Shown piece after piece: positions 44,378 through 52,437 of a stretch of DNA of 64,000 nucleotides. The stretch's first letter is position 1; the number at the start of each line of letters is the position of its first letter. The translations under genes and the position numbers were made by a program. The notes beneath the pieces were generated by a model. The model searched no databases. It was not told where the DNA came from and saw only the letters and a list, made by a program, of their open reading frames with translations. The stretch is from Oscillospiraceae bacterium. Lineage in GTDB: Bacteria; Bacillota; Clostridia; Saccharofermentanales; Saccharofermentanaceae. The stretch lies in NCBI GenBank assembly GCA_902802325.1, contig CADCLV010000001.1, positions 1-64,000 on the forward strand, in the 5' to 3' direction.

Positions 44378-45192
44378 TTCTCTTCCTCCTCTTCTTCACC
44401 AGGGTTCGGCGGGAATTCGGGAAGAGTCTCTTCTTTTTCCTCCAGTTCCGAAAGGGAAATCACTTCCGGGACAAATTCATCGATCATTGATTTCGGCAGT
44501 GCCGTCTTATCTTCGGCAGTATAGCCGGATGCGTGTTCATCACGCACGATCAGCCCGTCATCTACTTCGATAACACGTTTCTTCATACGGTCTACCATAT
44601 TGCTGTCATGAGTGCATACGATGACGGTAGTGCCGTTCCGGTTGATTTCCGAAAGCAACGCCATAATGGACTCGGAAGTCTCCGGGTCCAGGTTTCCGGT
44701 CGGCTCATCCGCCACGATCAGTTTCGGGCTGTTGAGCATGGCACGGGCAATGGCCACACGCTGCTGCTCACCGCCGGACAGTTCCAGAGGCATCGAGGAT
44801 GCTTTATCCCGAAGGCCGACTGCACCAAGAACAATATCCACCATCTGGTGGAGTTTCTTTCTCGGCACGCCGATGATCTCTCCGGCAAAAGCAATGTTTT
44901 CTTCTACGGATTTAGTCTCGATCAGTCGGAAATCCTGATAGATGATTCCGATCTGACGGCGCAGCACCGGTACTAAGGCACTGGACATTTTCGAGATCAC
45001 GAATTTATCGATAATAACATACCCTTCCGTCGGCCGTTCTTCACGGGTGATGCACTTCATCAGAGTGGATTTTCCCGAGCCGCTTTTTCCGATGATAAAG
45101 ACGAACTCTCCGTCATCGATGGTGAACGTCACGCCACGAAGGGCGTCGGTTCCGGTCTTGTATGTCTTATGTACATTTTCAAAACGTATCAA
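44374..45192 (-). CDS. ftsE: Cell division ATP-binding protein FtsE, with acidic C-terminal tail
   Basis: 272 aa; usual FtsE is about 228. The ABC core has Walker [10 protein letters not shown], signature [14 protein letters not shown] and [15 protein letters not shown]. After the core (about residue 225) comes a 45-residue tail that is strongly acidic (ending PGEEEEEEK). ATP turnover by FtsE, through FtsX, activates wall hydrolysis at division or elongation sites. The gene starts 14 nt after the PucR-type regulator gene. Confidence 0.95.
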   Translation of the reverse strand: MIRFENVHKTYKTGTDALRGVTFTIDDGEFVFIIGKSGSGKSTLMKCITREERPTEGYVIIDKFVISKMSSALVPVLRRQIGIIYQDFRLIETKSVEENIAFAGEIIGVPRKKLHQMVDIVLGAVGLRDKASSMPLELSGGEQQRVAIARAMLNSPKLIVADEPTGNLDPETSESIMALLSEINRNGTTVIVCTHDSNMVDRMKKRVIEVDDGLIVRDEHASGYTAEDKTALPKSMIDEFVPEVISLSELEEKEETLPEFPPNPGEEEEEEK

Positions 45193-45206
45193 AGTGTTAT
45201 CCTAGC

Positions 45207-46304
45207 TTACCAGTTGATATTTCCGCCCTGGCCGCTCTTCTCCTGTTTTTCCAGATAGGTGCGGACCATAGCAGCAAGCTTAAACAGCACCGCATCATCA
45301 AAACTTCTCAGATCCAGACCGGTGATCTTCTGAACCTTATCCAGTCTGTATACCAGCGTATTTCTGTGTACGAACAGTTTACGGGAAGTCTCACTTCCGT
45401 TGAGGTTGTTCTCGAAGAAGCTCTGGATCGTAACCAGTGTATCCGAATCCAGGGACTCGTAAGCGCCCTTGGGGAATACTTCGTTCAGGAACATATTGCA
45501 AAGCGTCGGCGGGAGCTGATAGATCAGACGGCCGAGGCCCAGCTTATCGTATCGCATGATGAACTGCTCGCTCTCGAAAATGCTGCCTACCCGCAATGCC
45601 AGTGTGGCTTCTCTGTAGGACTTGGCAATATCCCGAAGTGTCGGCGCCGGCATACCGATACCCACATGGGCACGGATCATGGACTCGGCATTGAGGTTAT
45701 CGAGAATAGTTTTGCTTACTTCTGTAAGATAGCTGTCCAGATTCTCGCCCAGATCCATGACAAGCACGATCGTCTCTTCATCCATGGCAACCACCATCTG
45801 TGTCTTGCCATCCGGGAAAAGATTCTGCAGGATCTCCAGGCACTCTACGCCATCATTCTTATTTACACGTACGATAAATACGATCCGGCGGGTCGCAAAG
45901 GGGATCTTATACTCTCTGGCCTTCAGCGGGATATCGCCCGGAAGTTCATTTTCCAGAAGAACATTCTTAATAAATGTCTCACGCTCCACGTCGGTATTTC
46001 TTTCGCGCATAGCCGCCTTGATCCACTGGGTAACCAGTTCAAGATAAGTTCTGGCTACAGCATCCACGCCACTGATGAAGGCGATGTACTGCGTCGCGTC
46101 TCCGATAATGATCTTCATGTAAGTTTTTCCTGCCGTACTGGAAAAAACATCGTCAGAAAGCAATACTGCTCTGGCACTGGAATCTTCGATCCCTTCCCAT
46201 GCCGGGTCTGTGCAGGCCACGACCATGCCGGATGTATCCATTACACCTACGGTCAAATCAAGGATCTTCTTCGCTTCTCGCATACATTTCTTTAATTCTT
46301 CCAT
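45207..46304 (-). CDS. PucR/CdaR-type transcriptional regulator
   Basis: 365 aa. The C-terminal 65 residues form the PucR helix-turn-helix (FFENNLNGSETSRKLFVHRN then TLVYRLDKVQKITGLDL), in which NRNTL/HRNTLxYRL is the family hallmark. The middle is a GGDEF-like CdaR domain without the cyclase motif, and the N-terminus looks like a small sensory domain. Such proteins control sugar-diacid, purine or amino-acid genes. This one leads a run with ftsE, ftsX and the hydrolase, so a role in wall remodelling control is possible but unproven. Confidence 0.88.
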   Translation of the reverse strand: MEELKKCMREAKKILDLTVGVMDTSGMVVACTDPAWEGIEDSSARAVLLSDDVFSSTAGKTYMKIIIGDATQYIAFISGVDAVARTYLELVTQWIKAAMRERNTDVERETFIKNVLLENELPGDIPLKAREYKIPFATRRIVFIVRVNKNDGVECLEILQNLFPDGKTQMVVAMDEETIVLVMDLGENLDSYLTEVSKTILDNLNAESMIRAHVGIGMPAPTLRDIAKSYREATLALRVGSIFESEQFIMRYDKLGLGRLIYQLPPTLCNMFLNEVFPKGAYESLDSDTLVTIQSFFENNLNGSETSRKLFVHRNTLVYRLDKVQKITGLDLRSFDDAVLFKLAAMVRTYLEKQEKSGQGGNINW

Positions 46305-46434
46305 ATGCTCACCTTTAACTCTTTCGTCATTATCATCTACGGCAAAGGATAAATACCCTTTTATCTCATTATCTTATTTATCTTAAACTTTTCGCGGAAA
46401 TCTTGCAACCTGCCATTGATTTCCCACCGGATAG

Positions 46435-46468
46435 AAAAAAGGCTGCCCTTTTGAAAAGGACAGCCTTC
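46435..46468 (-). terminator. Intrinsic terminator of the sugar ABC ATPase gene
   Basis: Minus strand AAGGCTGTCCTTTT pairs with AAAAGGGCAGCCTT and is followed by TTTTCTAT, about 28 nt after the stop. It is the clearest terminator in the window. Confidence 0.9.
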
Positions 46469-46495
46469 TTTGATCGATTCAATTGAGGTAACTGA

Positions 46496-47611
46496 TCAGG
46501 AAATGATGCTCTGCTCAGTATCCTTATCGAAGAGGTGAACACGGTTAGCGTCAACAGCGATGTCAACAACCTCACCTACACGGGACTCGGATGTGGTCGG
46601 GTCTACTCTTGCGGTCAGCGGGAGAGAACCGTTAACTGTTACGTACAGATAGGTTTCAGCACCGAGCATCTCGACAACGTCGACGTCAGCAGAGAATGCA
46701 GATTCCGGATGCATGGAAACGTAAGTACCGTCATCGGTGAGAGCCTCAGGACGAACACCGAAGATAACGTCTGTACCGTCACGCTCGATAACTTCCGGTA
46801 CGCAGTAACGCTCAGCGAGCTTAATGGAAACGTTCTCGAAAGCTACATAAACATCATCGCCTTCAACCTGAACAGTTGCATTGATGAAGTTCATCGGAGG
46901 CATACCGATAAATCCAGCAACGAAGGTGTTAACCGGGTTATCATAGAGCTCCGTCGGGGAGTCAACCTGCTGGATGAAGCCATCCTTCATAACTACGATA
47001 CGGGTACCCATCGTCATAGCCTCTGTCTGGTCGTGAGTAACGTAGATGATGGTTGTCTGCAGTCTCTGGTGGAGCTTGGTGATCTCAACACGCATCTGAA
47101 CACGGAGCTTAGCATCGAGGTTGGACAGCGGCTCGTCCATGAGGAATACCTTCGGGTCACGAACGATAGCACGGCCGAGAGCAACACGCTGACGCTGACC
47201 ACCGGAGAGAGCCTTCGGCTTTCTGTCGAGGAGGTGCTCGATCTCGAGGATCTTAGCAGCTTCCTGAACACGGCGCTTGATCTCATCACGAGCTACCTTA
47301 CGGAGCTTAAGACCGAAAGCCATGTTATCGAATACTGTCATGTGCGGATACAGAGCGTAGTTCTGGAAAACCATCGCGATATCACGGTCCTTCGGGAGAA
47401 CATCGTTGATGAGACGATCATCGATGTAAATTTCACCTTCGGAAATATCTTCCAGACCAGCGATCATACGAAGGGTTGTGGACTTACCGCAACCGGAAGG
47501 TCCTACCAGAATGATGAATTCCTTATCGGAAATCTCAAGGTTGAAGTCGGATACAGCAACAACGCCGCCCTCATACTTCTTGTAAACATGCTGAAGTGAT
47601 AAACTTGCCAT
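46496..47611 (-). CDS. Sugar ABC transporter ATP-binding protein (MsmK/UgpC/MalK type)
   Basis: 371 aa. The ABC domain (about 1-235) has Walker A GPSGCGKST, signature LSGGQRQRVALGRA and VFLMDEPLSNLDAKLR, followed by the OB-fold regulatory domain typical of CUT1 sugar importer ATPases (about 240-371). No permease or binding protein gene lies beside it, so it is probably a shared ATPase that energises several sugar importers, as MsmK does in streptococci. It is monocistronic with its own promoter and terminator. Confidence 0.95.
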   Translation of the reverse strand: MASLSLQHVYKKYEGGVVAVSDFNLEISDKEFIILVGPSGCGKSTTLRMIAGLEDISEGEIYIDDRLINDVLPKDRDIAMVFQNYALYPHMTVFDNMAFGLKLRKVARDEIKRRVQEAAKILEIEHLLDRKPKALSGGQRQRVALGRAIVRDPKVFLMDEPLSNLDAKLRVQMRVEITKLHQRLQTTIIYVTHDQTEAMTMGTRIVVMKDGFIQQVDSPTELYDNPVNTFVAGFIGMPPMNFINATVQVEGDDVYVAFENVSIKLAERYCVPEVIERDGTDVIFGVRPEALTDDGTYVSMHPESAFSADVDVVEMLGAETYLYVTVNGSLPLTARVDPTTSESRVGEVVDIAVDANRVHLFDKDTEQSIIS

Positions 47612-47664
47612 TTTAAACCTCCAATGGTGGATCCAAAATACGGACCACTTTTTCTTATGAACTA

Positions 47665-47673
47665 ACTATAACA
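47665..47673 (-). promoter_or_regulatory. Extended -10 promoter of the sugar ABC ATPase gene
   Basis: Minus strand TGTTATAGT, about 55 nt before the ATG at 47611. No good -35 is visible. Confidence 0.5.
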
Positions 47674-47703
47674 CGGGCACTTCTACCCTGCTACTCGGAA
47701 AAA

Positions 47704-47796
47704 CTGACAAAAAAGGAGGCTCTTTTTTGACACCCCCTGCTTATGATTGTTGCAACCTGACAAAAGGAGTTGGTCGCCCCTTGTGCACAATGTACA
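47704..47796. promoter_or_regulatory. Palindromes and a direct repeat between the ABC ATPase gene and argB
   Basis: The 325-nt divergent space holds no gene. Besides the promoters and ARG boxes it has CTGACAAAAAAGGAG (47704) repeated as CTGACAAAAGGAG (47757), the palindrome GTTGCAAC (47749-47756), and TTGTGCACAA (47781-47790) followed by TGTACA. They lie upstream of the ABC ATPase -35 region and could be regulator sites. No known consensus was matched. Confidence 0.35.
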
Positions 47797-47830
47797 ATTT
47801 TCCTGATTTTTACGTGTATGTATTGCTTTA

Positions 47831-47864
47831 TGCAATTTTATTCAGTATTCTGTATAAATATTAA
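47831..47864 (+). promoter_or_regulatory. Two tandem ArgR-type operator boxes upstream of argB
   Basis: TGCAATTTTATTCA (47831-47844) and TGTATAAATATTAA (47851-47864) each match 12 of 14 positions of the ARG box core TGAATwwwwATTCA. They are 6 nt apart, close to the spacing of paired boxes bound by an ArgR hexamer. Possible promoter elements (TTGCTT at 47823, TATTCT at 47846 or TATAAA at 47853) overlap them, so binding would block transcription. Confidence 0.6.
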
Positions 47865-47936
47865 TGTTCATGATGGCGGTATATTTTCATCGGTGAACAT
47901 ATATTATTACTACTATTAAGAAAGAGGCGTTTTTGC

Positions 47937-48884
47937 ATGGAAAAGGAAAAGACGTTACCTACCGTAGGCAACGATATGCAAACACTGATCAACAAGGCGG
48001 CGACACTGATCGAGGCGCTGCCGTATATCCAGAGTCTGGCCGGTAAGACCATTGTCATTAAGTACGGCGGAAACGCCATGGTCAATGACGAGCTGAAGTC
48101 TTCTGTTATGGATGACATCGCGCTTTTGAAGTCTGTCGGCATTAACCCGGTACTCGTCCACGGCGGCGGGCCGGATATCAGTAATATGCTGAAGACCCTG
48201 AACGTGGAATCCCACTTCGTAAACGGTCTTCGTGTCACCGATGCCAAGGTTATGAGCGTGGCGCAGATGGTCCTGGTCGGCAAGACCAATAAGGAGATCG
48301 TTTCCTATCTCGGCCAGAAAGGTGTCAAAGCGATCGGTATCAGCGGCATCGACGGCCACCTGATCGAGTGCGAAAAGCTGACTGAGGATGCCAACGGCAA
48401 TCCCATCGACGTCGGATTTGTCGGAAAGATCAAGAGCATCAACACGAAGGTCATCTCGACTCTCGCCAACGACGAATATATTCCGGTCGTAGCGCCGATC
48501 GGTATCGGCTCTGACGGTGAAAGCTATAACATCAATGCCGACACTGTAGCCGCCGAGATCGCAGTTGCATTGAAGGCAGAAAAACTGATGACTCTGACTG
48601 ATGTGGAAGGTGTTAAAGCCATTCAGGAGGACGGCACCGAGAAGGTATTGCCGGTGCTGACCGAATCCGATATCCACAATATGATCGATTCCGGAGTGAT
48701 CACCGGCGGAATGATCCCGAAGGTAACGGGATGTCTGGATACGATCCGACGAGGAGTGGGCCGTGCGCATATTATCGATGGCCGTATCCCCCACAGTATC
48801 CTTTTGGAGATCTTCACCGGCAAGGGTATCGGCACCATGATCATCAAAGAGCGCAAGCCCTATTTTGACGGAGAAAAGATCTAA
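47937..48884 (+). CDS. argB: Acetylglutamate kinase
   Basis: 315 aa. It phosphorylates N-acetylglutamate, the second step of arginine synthesis. [11 protein letters not shown] is the phosphate-binding start, [12 protein letters not shown] the acetylglutamate loop, and the C-terminal domain binds ATP. The N-terminus is extended by about 35 helical residues before the kinase core; such N-terminal helices are found in arginine-sensitive hexameric enzymes, so feedback inhibition is likely. AGAGG precedes the ATG. It is the first gene of argB-argD-argF-GNAT. Confidence 0.96.
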   Translation: MEKEKTLPTVGNDMQTLINKAATLIEALPYIQSLAGKTIVIKYGGNAMVNDELKSSVMDDIALLKSVGINPVLVHGGGPDISNMLKTLNVESHFVNGLRVTDAKVMSVAQMVLVGKTNKEIVSYLGQKGVKAIGISGIDGHLIECEKLTEDANGNPIDVGFVGKIKSINTKVISTLANDEYIPVVAPIGIGSDGESYNINADTVAAEIAVALKAEKLMTLTDVEGVKAIQEDGTEKVLPVLTESDIHNMIDSGVITGGMIPKVTGCLDTIRRGVGRAHIIDGRIPHSILLEIFTGKGIGTMIIKERKPYFDGEKI

Positions 48885-48935
48885 ATGCAGCCTTCCGGTG
48901 CATTTACCGGAGAAACAAAATAAGAGGAATTCATT

Positions 48936-50150
48936 ATGGACGAGAAACAAGATATCAAACTCAAAGAGATCTCTACCTGGGACGAGAATTACTACATGGC
49001 CTGCTTCGGAAAGCGGGTACCGCTGGTCGTAGATCACGGTAAGGGCGTCTATCTTTACGGCACCGACGGAAAGAAGTATATGGACATGATCGGCGGAATC
49101 GCCGTCAACACACTTGGCCACGGTAACGGAAGACTGGTCAGGGCCATTTCTTCTCAGGCAAAGAAGGTCATTCATTGCTGTAACTACTACTATAACGAGC
49201 CGCAGACACTTCTGGCAAAAAAGCTTGTGGAGATGAGCTTTGCCGATAAGGCTTTCTTTGCCAACTCCGGCGCGGAAGCGAACGAAGGCGCAATCAAGCT
49301 GGCCCGCGGGTACTGGTATAAGAAAGGCACTCCGAAGCCGAAGATCATTACGGCTACCATGTCCTTCCACGGACGGACCATGGCCACCATTGCCGCTACC
49401 GGCCAGGAAAAGTTCCGGATTCCTTTCGGACCGGTAACACCTGGTTTCGAATATGTTCCCTATAACAATTTTGAAGCGATCAAGAAGGCCGCTGACAGCG
49501 AGACCGGCGCCATTATGCTGGAGCTCATCCAGGGTGAAAGCGGTGTGCACCCGGCCGACTTCGAGTACGTGCAGGCCGTCAGAAAGTTCTGCACCCAGAA
49601 CAACATCCTTCTTATCATCGATGAAGTTCAGACAGGCGTAGGCCATACCGGTACATTCTTCGCATACGAACAGTACGGCATCCAGCCGGATATCCTGACT
49701 CTGGCAAAGGGTCTGGCCGGCGGTGTGCCGATCGGTGCAGTACTGGCAAATAAGATGGCTGCCACCGGTTTTGGCCCCGGCGATCACGGTTCCACATTCG
49801 GCGGAAACCCGCTGGCTTGCGCGGCCGGTCTTGCCGTTCTGGAAGAAATCGAGTCGAAAGGACTTCTTTCCAACGTCATGAATGTCGGCGCATACGTCCA
49901 GAAAAAACTGAATTCGGTCGGCAAGAAGACCAAGCGCATCGCGGAAGTACGTGGCAAGGGACTTTTGATCGGTATCGAACTGGAGTCCGGTTCGGCCGCC
50001 GATGTAAAGATGAAGCTTTTTGAAAAAGGCTATCTGGTCAGCTCGATCGGTTCTAATGTGATCCGTATCGCCCCGCCGCTCAACATTTCGAAATTCCACG
50101 TTATCAAATTCATTTCTGCTCTGCAGGATGTTCTCGAAGGAAAGGAGTAA
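48936..50150 (+). CDS. argD: Acetylornithine aminotransferase
   Basis: 404 aa, a class III PLP-dependent enzyme that makes N-acetylornithine from the semialdehyde and glutamate. FANSGAEANEGAIKLARG binds the PLP phosphate, the Asp in IIDEVQTGVGHTG holds the pyridine nitrogen, and LTLAKGLAGGVPIGAV has the Schiff-base Lys. AAGAGG lies upstream of the ATG, 51 nt after argB. ArgD can also serve lysine synthesis in some bacteria. Confidence 0.95.
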   Translation: MDEKQDIKLKEISTWDENYYMACFGKRVPLVVDHGKGVYLYGTDGKKYMDMIGGIAVNTLGHGNGRLVRAISSQAKKVIHCCNYYYNEPQTLLAKKLVEMSFADKAFFANSGAEANEGAIKLARGYWYKKGTPKPKIITATMSFHGRTMATIAATGQEKFRIPFGPVTPGFEYVPYNNFEAIKKAADSETGAIMLELIQGESGVHPADFEYVQAVRKFCTQNNILLIIDEVQTGVGHTGTFFAYEQYGIQPDILTLAKGLAGGVPIGAVLANKMAATGFGPGDHGSTFGGNPLACAAGLAVLEEIESKGLLSNVMNVGAYVQKKLNSVGKKTKRIAEVRGKGLLIGIELESGSAADVKMKLFEKGYLVSSIGSNVIRIAPPLNISKFHVIKFISALQDVLEGKE

Positions 50151-50156
50151 ACACAT

Positions 50157-51089
50157 ATGAAGCACTACATTGATTTTCACGAAGACGTTACTATTCCGGA
50201 GCTGGACGCACTTTTGAACACTGCGCTGGATCTCAAGGATAAGACGAAAAAGGGGATTCCTCATCCGATCCTTGCCGGAAAAACACTGGGCATGATCTTT
50301 ACCAAGTCTTCTACAAGAACCCGTGTTTCCTTTGAAGTTGGCATGTATCAGCTGGGCGGTCACGCTCTTTTCCTCAGTGGCGACGATATTCAGATCGGCC
50401 GTGGTGAGACGATCTACGATACTGCCAATGTTCTTTCCAGAATGGTAGACGGTATCATGATCCGCACCTTCTCCCATCAGGACATTGTGGATCTGGCCAA
50501 ATACGGTTCGGTCCCGGTTATCAACGGTCTTTCCGACGACCAGCATCCGACACAGGTACTTGCAGATCTTCTGACCATCAAGGAGCATAAGGGTGACCTT
50601 AAGGGCTTAAAACTGGCGTATGTCGGTGACGGCAACAATATGGCCAACTCCCTTCTTCACGCCTGCGCGAAAGCCGGAATGGATATCTCCGTTGCTTCTC
50701 CGAAAGACTATACCTGCCCAGAGAAATATGTTCTTCAGGCTCAGGAAGATGCGAAGATCACCGGTTCCAAGATCGTTATGACCGAGGATCCGTATGTAGC
50801 CTGCAAAGACGCCGATGTTATTTATACTGATACCTGGGCCAGCATGGGTCAGGAATCTGAAAAGGCAATGCGCGCCAAGATCTTCAAGGATTATCAGGTG
50901 AATTCCGACCTGTTCGCTGTCGCCGATAAGGATGCGATCTTCCTTCACTGTCTGCCGGCTTACCGGGGATATGAAGTCACCGAAGATATCATCGATGGTC
51001 CTCGTTCCTTCGTATTTGACGAAGCGGAAAACCGTCTGCATGCCCATAAGGCGATCCTGGTTCATCTGATGAGTGAGCAGTATGCCTGA
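50157..51089 (+). CDS. argF: Ornithine carbamoyltransferase
   Basis: 310 aa. It forms citrulline from ornithine and carbamoyl phosphate. KSSTRTRVSFEVGMYQLGG has the STRTR carbamoyl-phosphate loop, HPTQVLADLLTIKEH the second part, and HCLPAYRGYEVT the HCLP motif. It lies 6 nt after argD, with AAGGAG inside the argD end as ribosome binding site. Being with argB and argD under ArgR-type boxes, it is taken as the anabolic enzyme rather than catabolic ArcB. Confidence 0.96.
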   Translation: MKHYIDFHEDVTIPELDALLNTALDLKDKTKKGIPHPILAGKTLGMIFTKSSTRTRVSFEVGMYQLGGHALFLSGDDIQIGRGETIYDTANVLSRMVDGIMIRTFSHQDIVDLAKYGSVPVINGLSDDQHPTQVLADLLTIKEHKGDLKGLKLAYVGDGNNMANSLLHACAKAGMDISVASPKDYTCPEKYVLQAQEDAKITGSKIVMTEDPYVACKDADVIYTDTWASMGQESEKAMRAKIFKDYQVNSDLFAVADKDAIFLHCLPAYRGYEVTEDIIDGPRSFVFDEAENRLHAHKAILVHLMSEQYA

Positions 51090-51603
51090 TATTCGTGTCC
51101 GCACAGCCCGGCTTTCTGAAGCCGGGCTCATCTTGCAGCTTGTTCGGGAGTCCATGTCTTCCTACTGTCGCGATTCCGGCATCCCCGACTCGTACATCGA
51201 GGCGACCTCGGAGTCTATCGAAGTAGTGGAAGAGGCCATTTCTTCCGGCGTGGTGTTTGTCGCTGTCGACGATCAGGAAGGGATCCTGGGAACCTGCCGG
51301 CTGTATATCCGTCCAAGAAGAGACTTTTCCAGAGCGATCCCGCAGCTTGCTAAACTGTCTCCGCGAATCGCCTATTTCGCGCGCTTTTCCGTCTGGGATA
51401 AATGGCGGAGCCAGGGGATCGGGAACTTTCTTTTCTCCTACTGCGAAGAACTGGCCACCCGCTCCGGGTGCTCGCATATGCTTCTTCACACCGCACTTTC
51501 CAATAGCGGTATGGTGAAGTATTACCGGTCAAGAGGGTTTTCCCTCCTTTCATCCGATAAGGGACGCGGATATGACCGCGGTCTTTTCGCAAAGAGGCTG
51601 TAA
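51082..51603 (+). CDS. GNAT family N-acetyltransferase coupled to argF
   Basis: 173 aa from the ATG at 51082, which overlaps the argF stop by 8 nt; a GTG at 51073 is an alternative. The GNAT fold shows the acetyl-CoA loop in VWDKWRSQGIGNFLFSYCEEL and the last strand KYYRSRGF. The substrate is unknown. Its coupling to arginine genes suggests a small amine or amino acid substrate, or a stand-in for acetylglutamate synthase, but it does not closely resemble short ArgA proteins. The stop codon lies inside the loop of the operon terminator. Confidence 0.88.
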   Translation: MPDIRVRTARLSEAGLILQLVRESMSSYCRDSGIPDSYIEATSESIEVVEEAISSGVVFVAVDDQEGILGTCRLYIRPRRDFSRAIPQLAKLSPRIAYFARFSVWDKWRSQGIGNFLFSYCEELATRSGCSHMLLHTALSNSGMVKYYRSRGFSLLSSDKGRGYDRGLFAKRL

Positions 51604-51616
51604 GCCTCTTTTTTCT
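51591..51616 (+). terminator. Intrinsic terminator of the arg operon
   Basis: AAGAGGC-TGTAA-GCCTCTT followed by TTTTC. The left arm is the last codons of the GNAT gene and the stop codon TAA lies in the loop. Confidence 0.9.
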
Positions 51617-51632
51617 TTCCCGGAATATTACT

Positions 51633-51649
51633 TGAAAGTATATTTTTCA
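51633..51649. promoter_or_regulatory. Candidate operator 1 of the LexA-like regulator
   Basis: TGAAAGTATATTTTTCA is an imperfect palindrome. Its core AAAGTATATTTTTC recurs exactly at 51745-51758, 110 nt downstream. Confidence 0.5.
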
Positions 51650-51741
51650 TTCTATGTTCGCACTTTTATTCTGATTCTGGATATGGGTGTAAAATCTCTG
51701 ATTTTTTGGCTCCTATAAAGGCTTTTATCGCATAAAATACC

Positions 51742-51760
51742 GTAAAAGTATATTTTTCGG
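51742..51760. promoter_or_regulatory. Candidate operator 2, just before the LexA-like regulator gene
   Basis: GTAAAAGTATATTTTTCGG repeats the 14-nt core AAAGTATATTTTTC of 51635-51648. It ends 16 nt before the ATG at 51776, a place suited to autorepression. Confidence 0.5.
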
Positions 51761-51775
51761 GGATCAAATATCAAT

Positions 51776-52429
51776 ATGAGTTATATTAGGGAATATCGAA
51801 TGAGTGCCAATCTCAATCAGGCCCAGCTGGCGGAGAGACTGAATGTTTCACAGCCCTGTATTTCCCGCTGGGAACATGGCAGCGCTTATCCGGAAGCTGA
51901 AACGGCGAAGAGGATGTCCGAGATCCTGAATATGCCTTTCGAACTGATCTATGACCATAAGAAAGACCCGGATCCGCATCCGCTTCCGATTTACGATATC
52001 ATACCGGCTGACGGGCCAAGAAGAAAATGCACAAAGGCCGGAGCTCTCCTTCTTCTTTCGGAAAGGGAAATGGCCATGCTGACACCTCGTGCCAAAGTTT
52101 CTGAAACGGAAAATGCTCCTTCCGGACCGGAAGTCAGCCGTTTTTACGGTTTTTACTGCACTTCTGCCACCATGATTCCGACAATCATGCCGGACTCGAT
52201 CAATGTGATCTATGAAACACAGCACATCTACTCCAATGCGATCCATCTCGTCTGCATCGAGGGTGAAAACGCGATCTTGGCACGGCTTGTAGGAAAAGAC
52301 GGAAGTATCGTTGCCATTCTCGAGAGCGCTTCTGTTACATGCCGGCATTTCCGAAGTTCAGATCTGAAAGACGGAACCCTTCAGATCCTGGGAGTTGTCG
52401 TACAGACCCGGAACCAGTTTCTTCTGTGA
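51776..52429 (+). CDS. XRE helix-turn-helix regulator with S24/LexA-like C-terminal domain
   Basis: 217 aa. Residues 1-60 are an XRE helix-turn-helix (LNQAQLAERLNVSQPCISRW). Residues about 120-215 resemble the LexA/CI S24 fold (GFYCTSATMIPTIMPDS and ILARLVGKDGSIVAI). Aligned with the usual GDSMxP and Kr(L/V) motifs, the catalytic Ser is Thr132 and the Lys position is Ala169, so self-cleavage is unlikely. The ribosome binding site is weak (GGGGAT). It is a single gene after the arg terminator and converges with ispE. Its target genes are unknown. Confidence 0.82.
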   Translation: MSYIREYRMSANLNQAQLAERLNVSQPCISRWEHGSAYPEAETAKRMSEILNMPFELIYDHKKDPDPHPLPIYDIIPADGPRRKCTKAGALLLLSEREMAMLTPRAKVSETENAPSGPEVSRFYGFYCTSATMIPTIMPDSINVIYETQHIYSNAIHLVCIEGENAILARLVGKDGSIVAILESASVTCRHFRSSDLKDGTLQILGVVVQTRNQFLL

Positions 52430-52437
52430 ACCAGACC

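Noticed and set aside
47955-50588. A minus-strand open frame of about 877 codons opposite argB, argD and the start of argF
   Set aside because: Antisense to three well-identified genes, crosses gene boundaries and resembles nothing; a by-product of codon bias.
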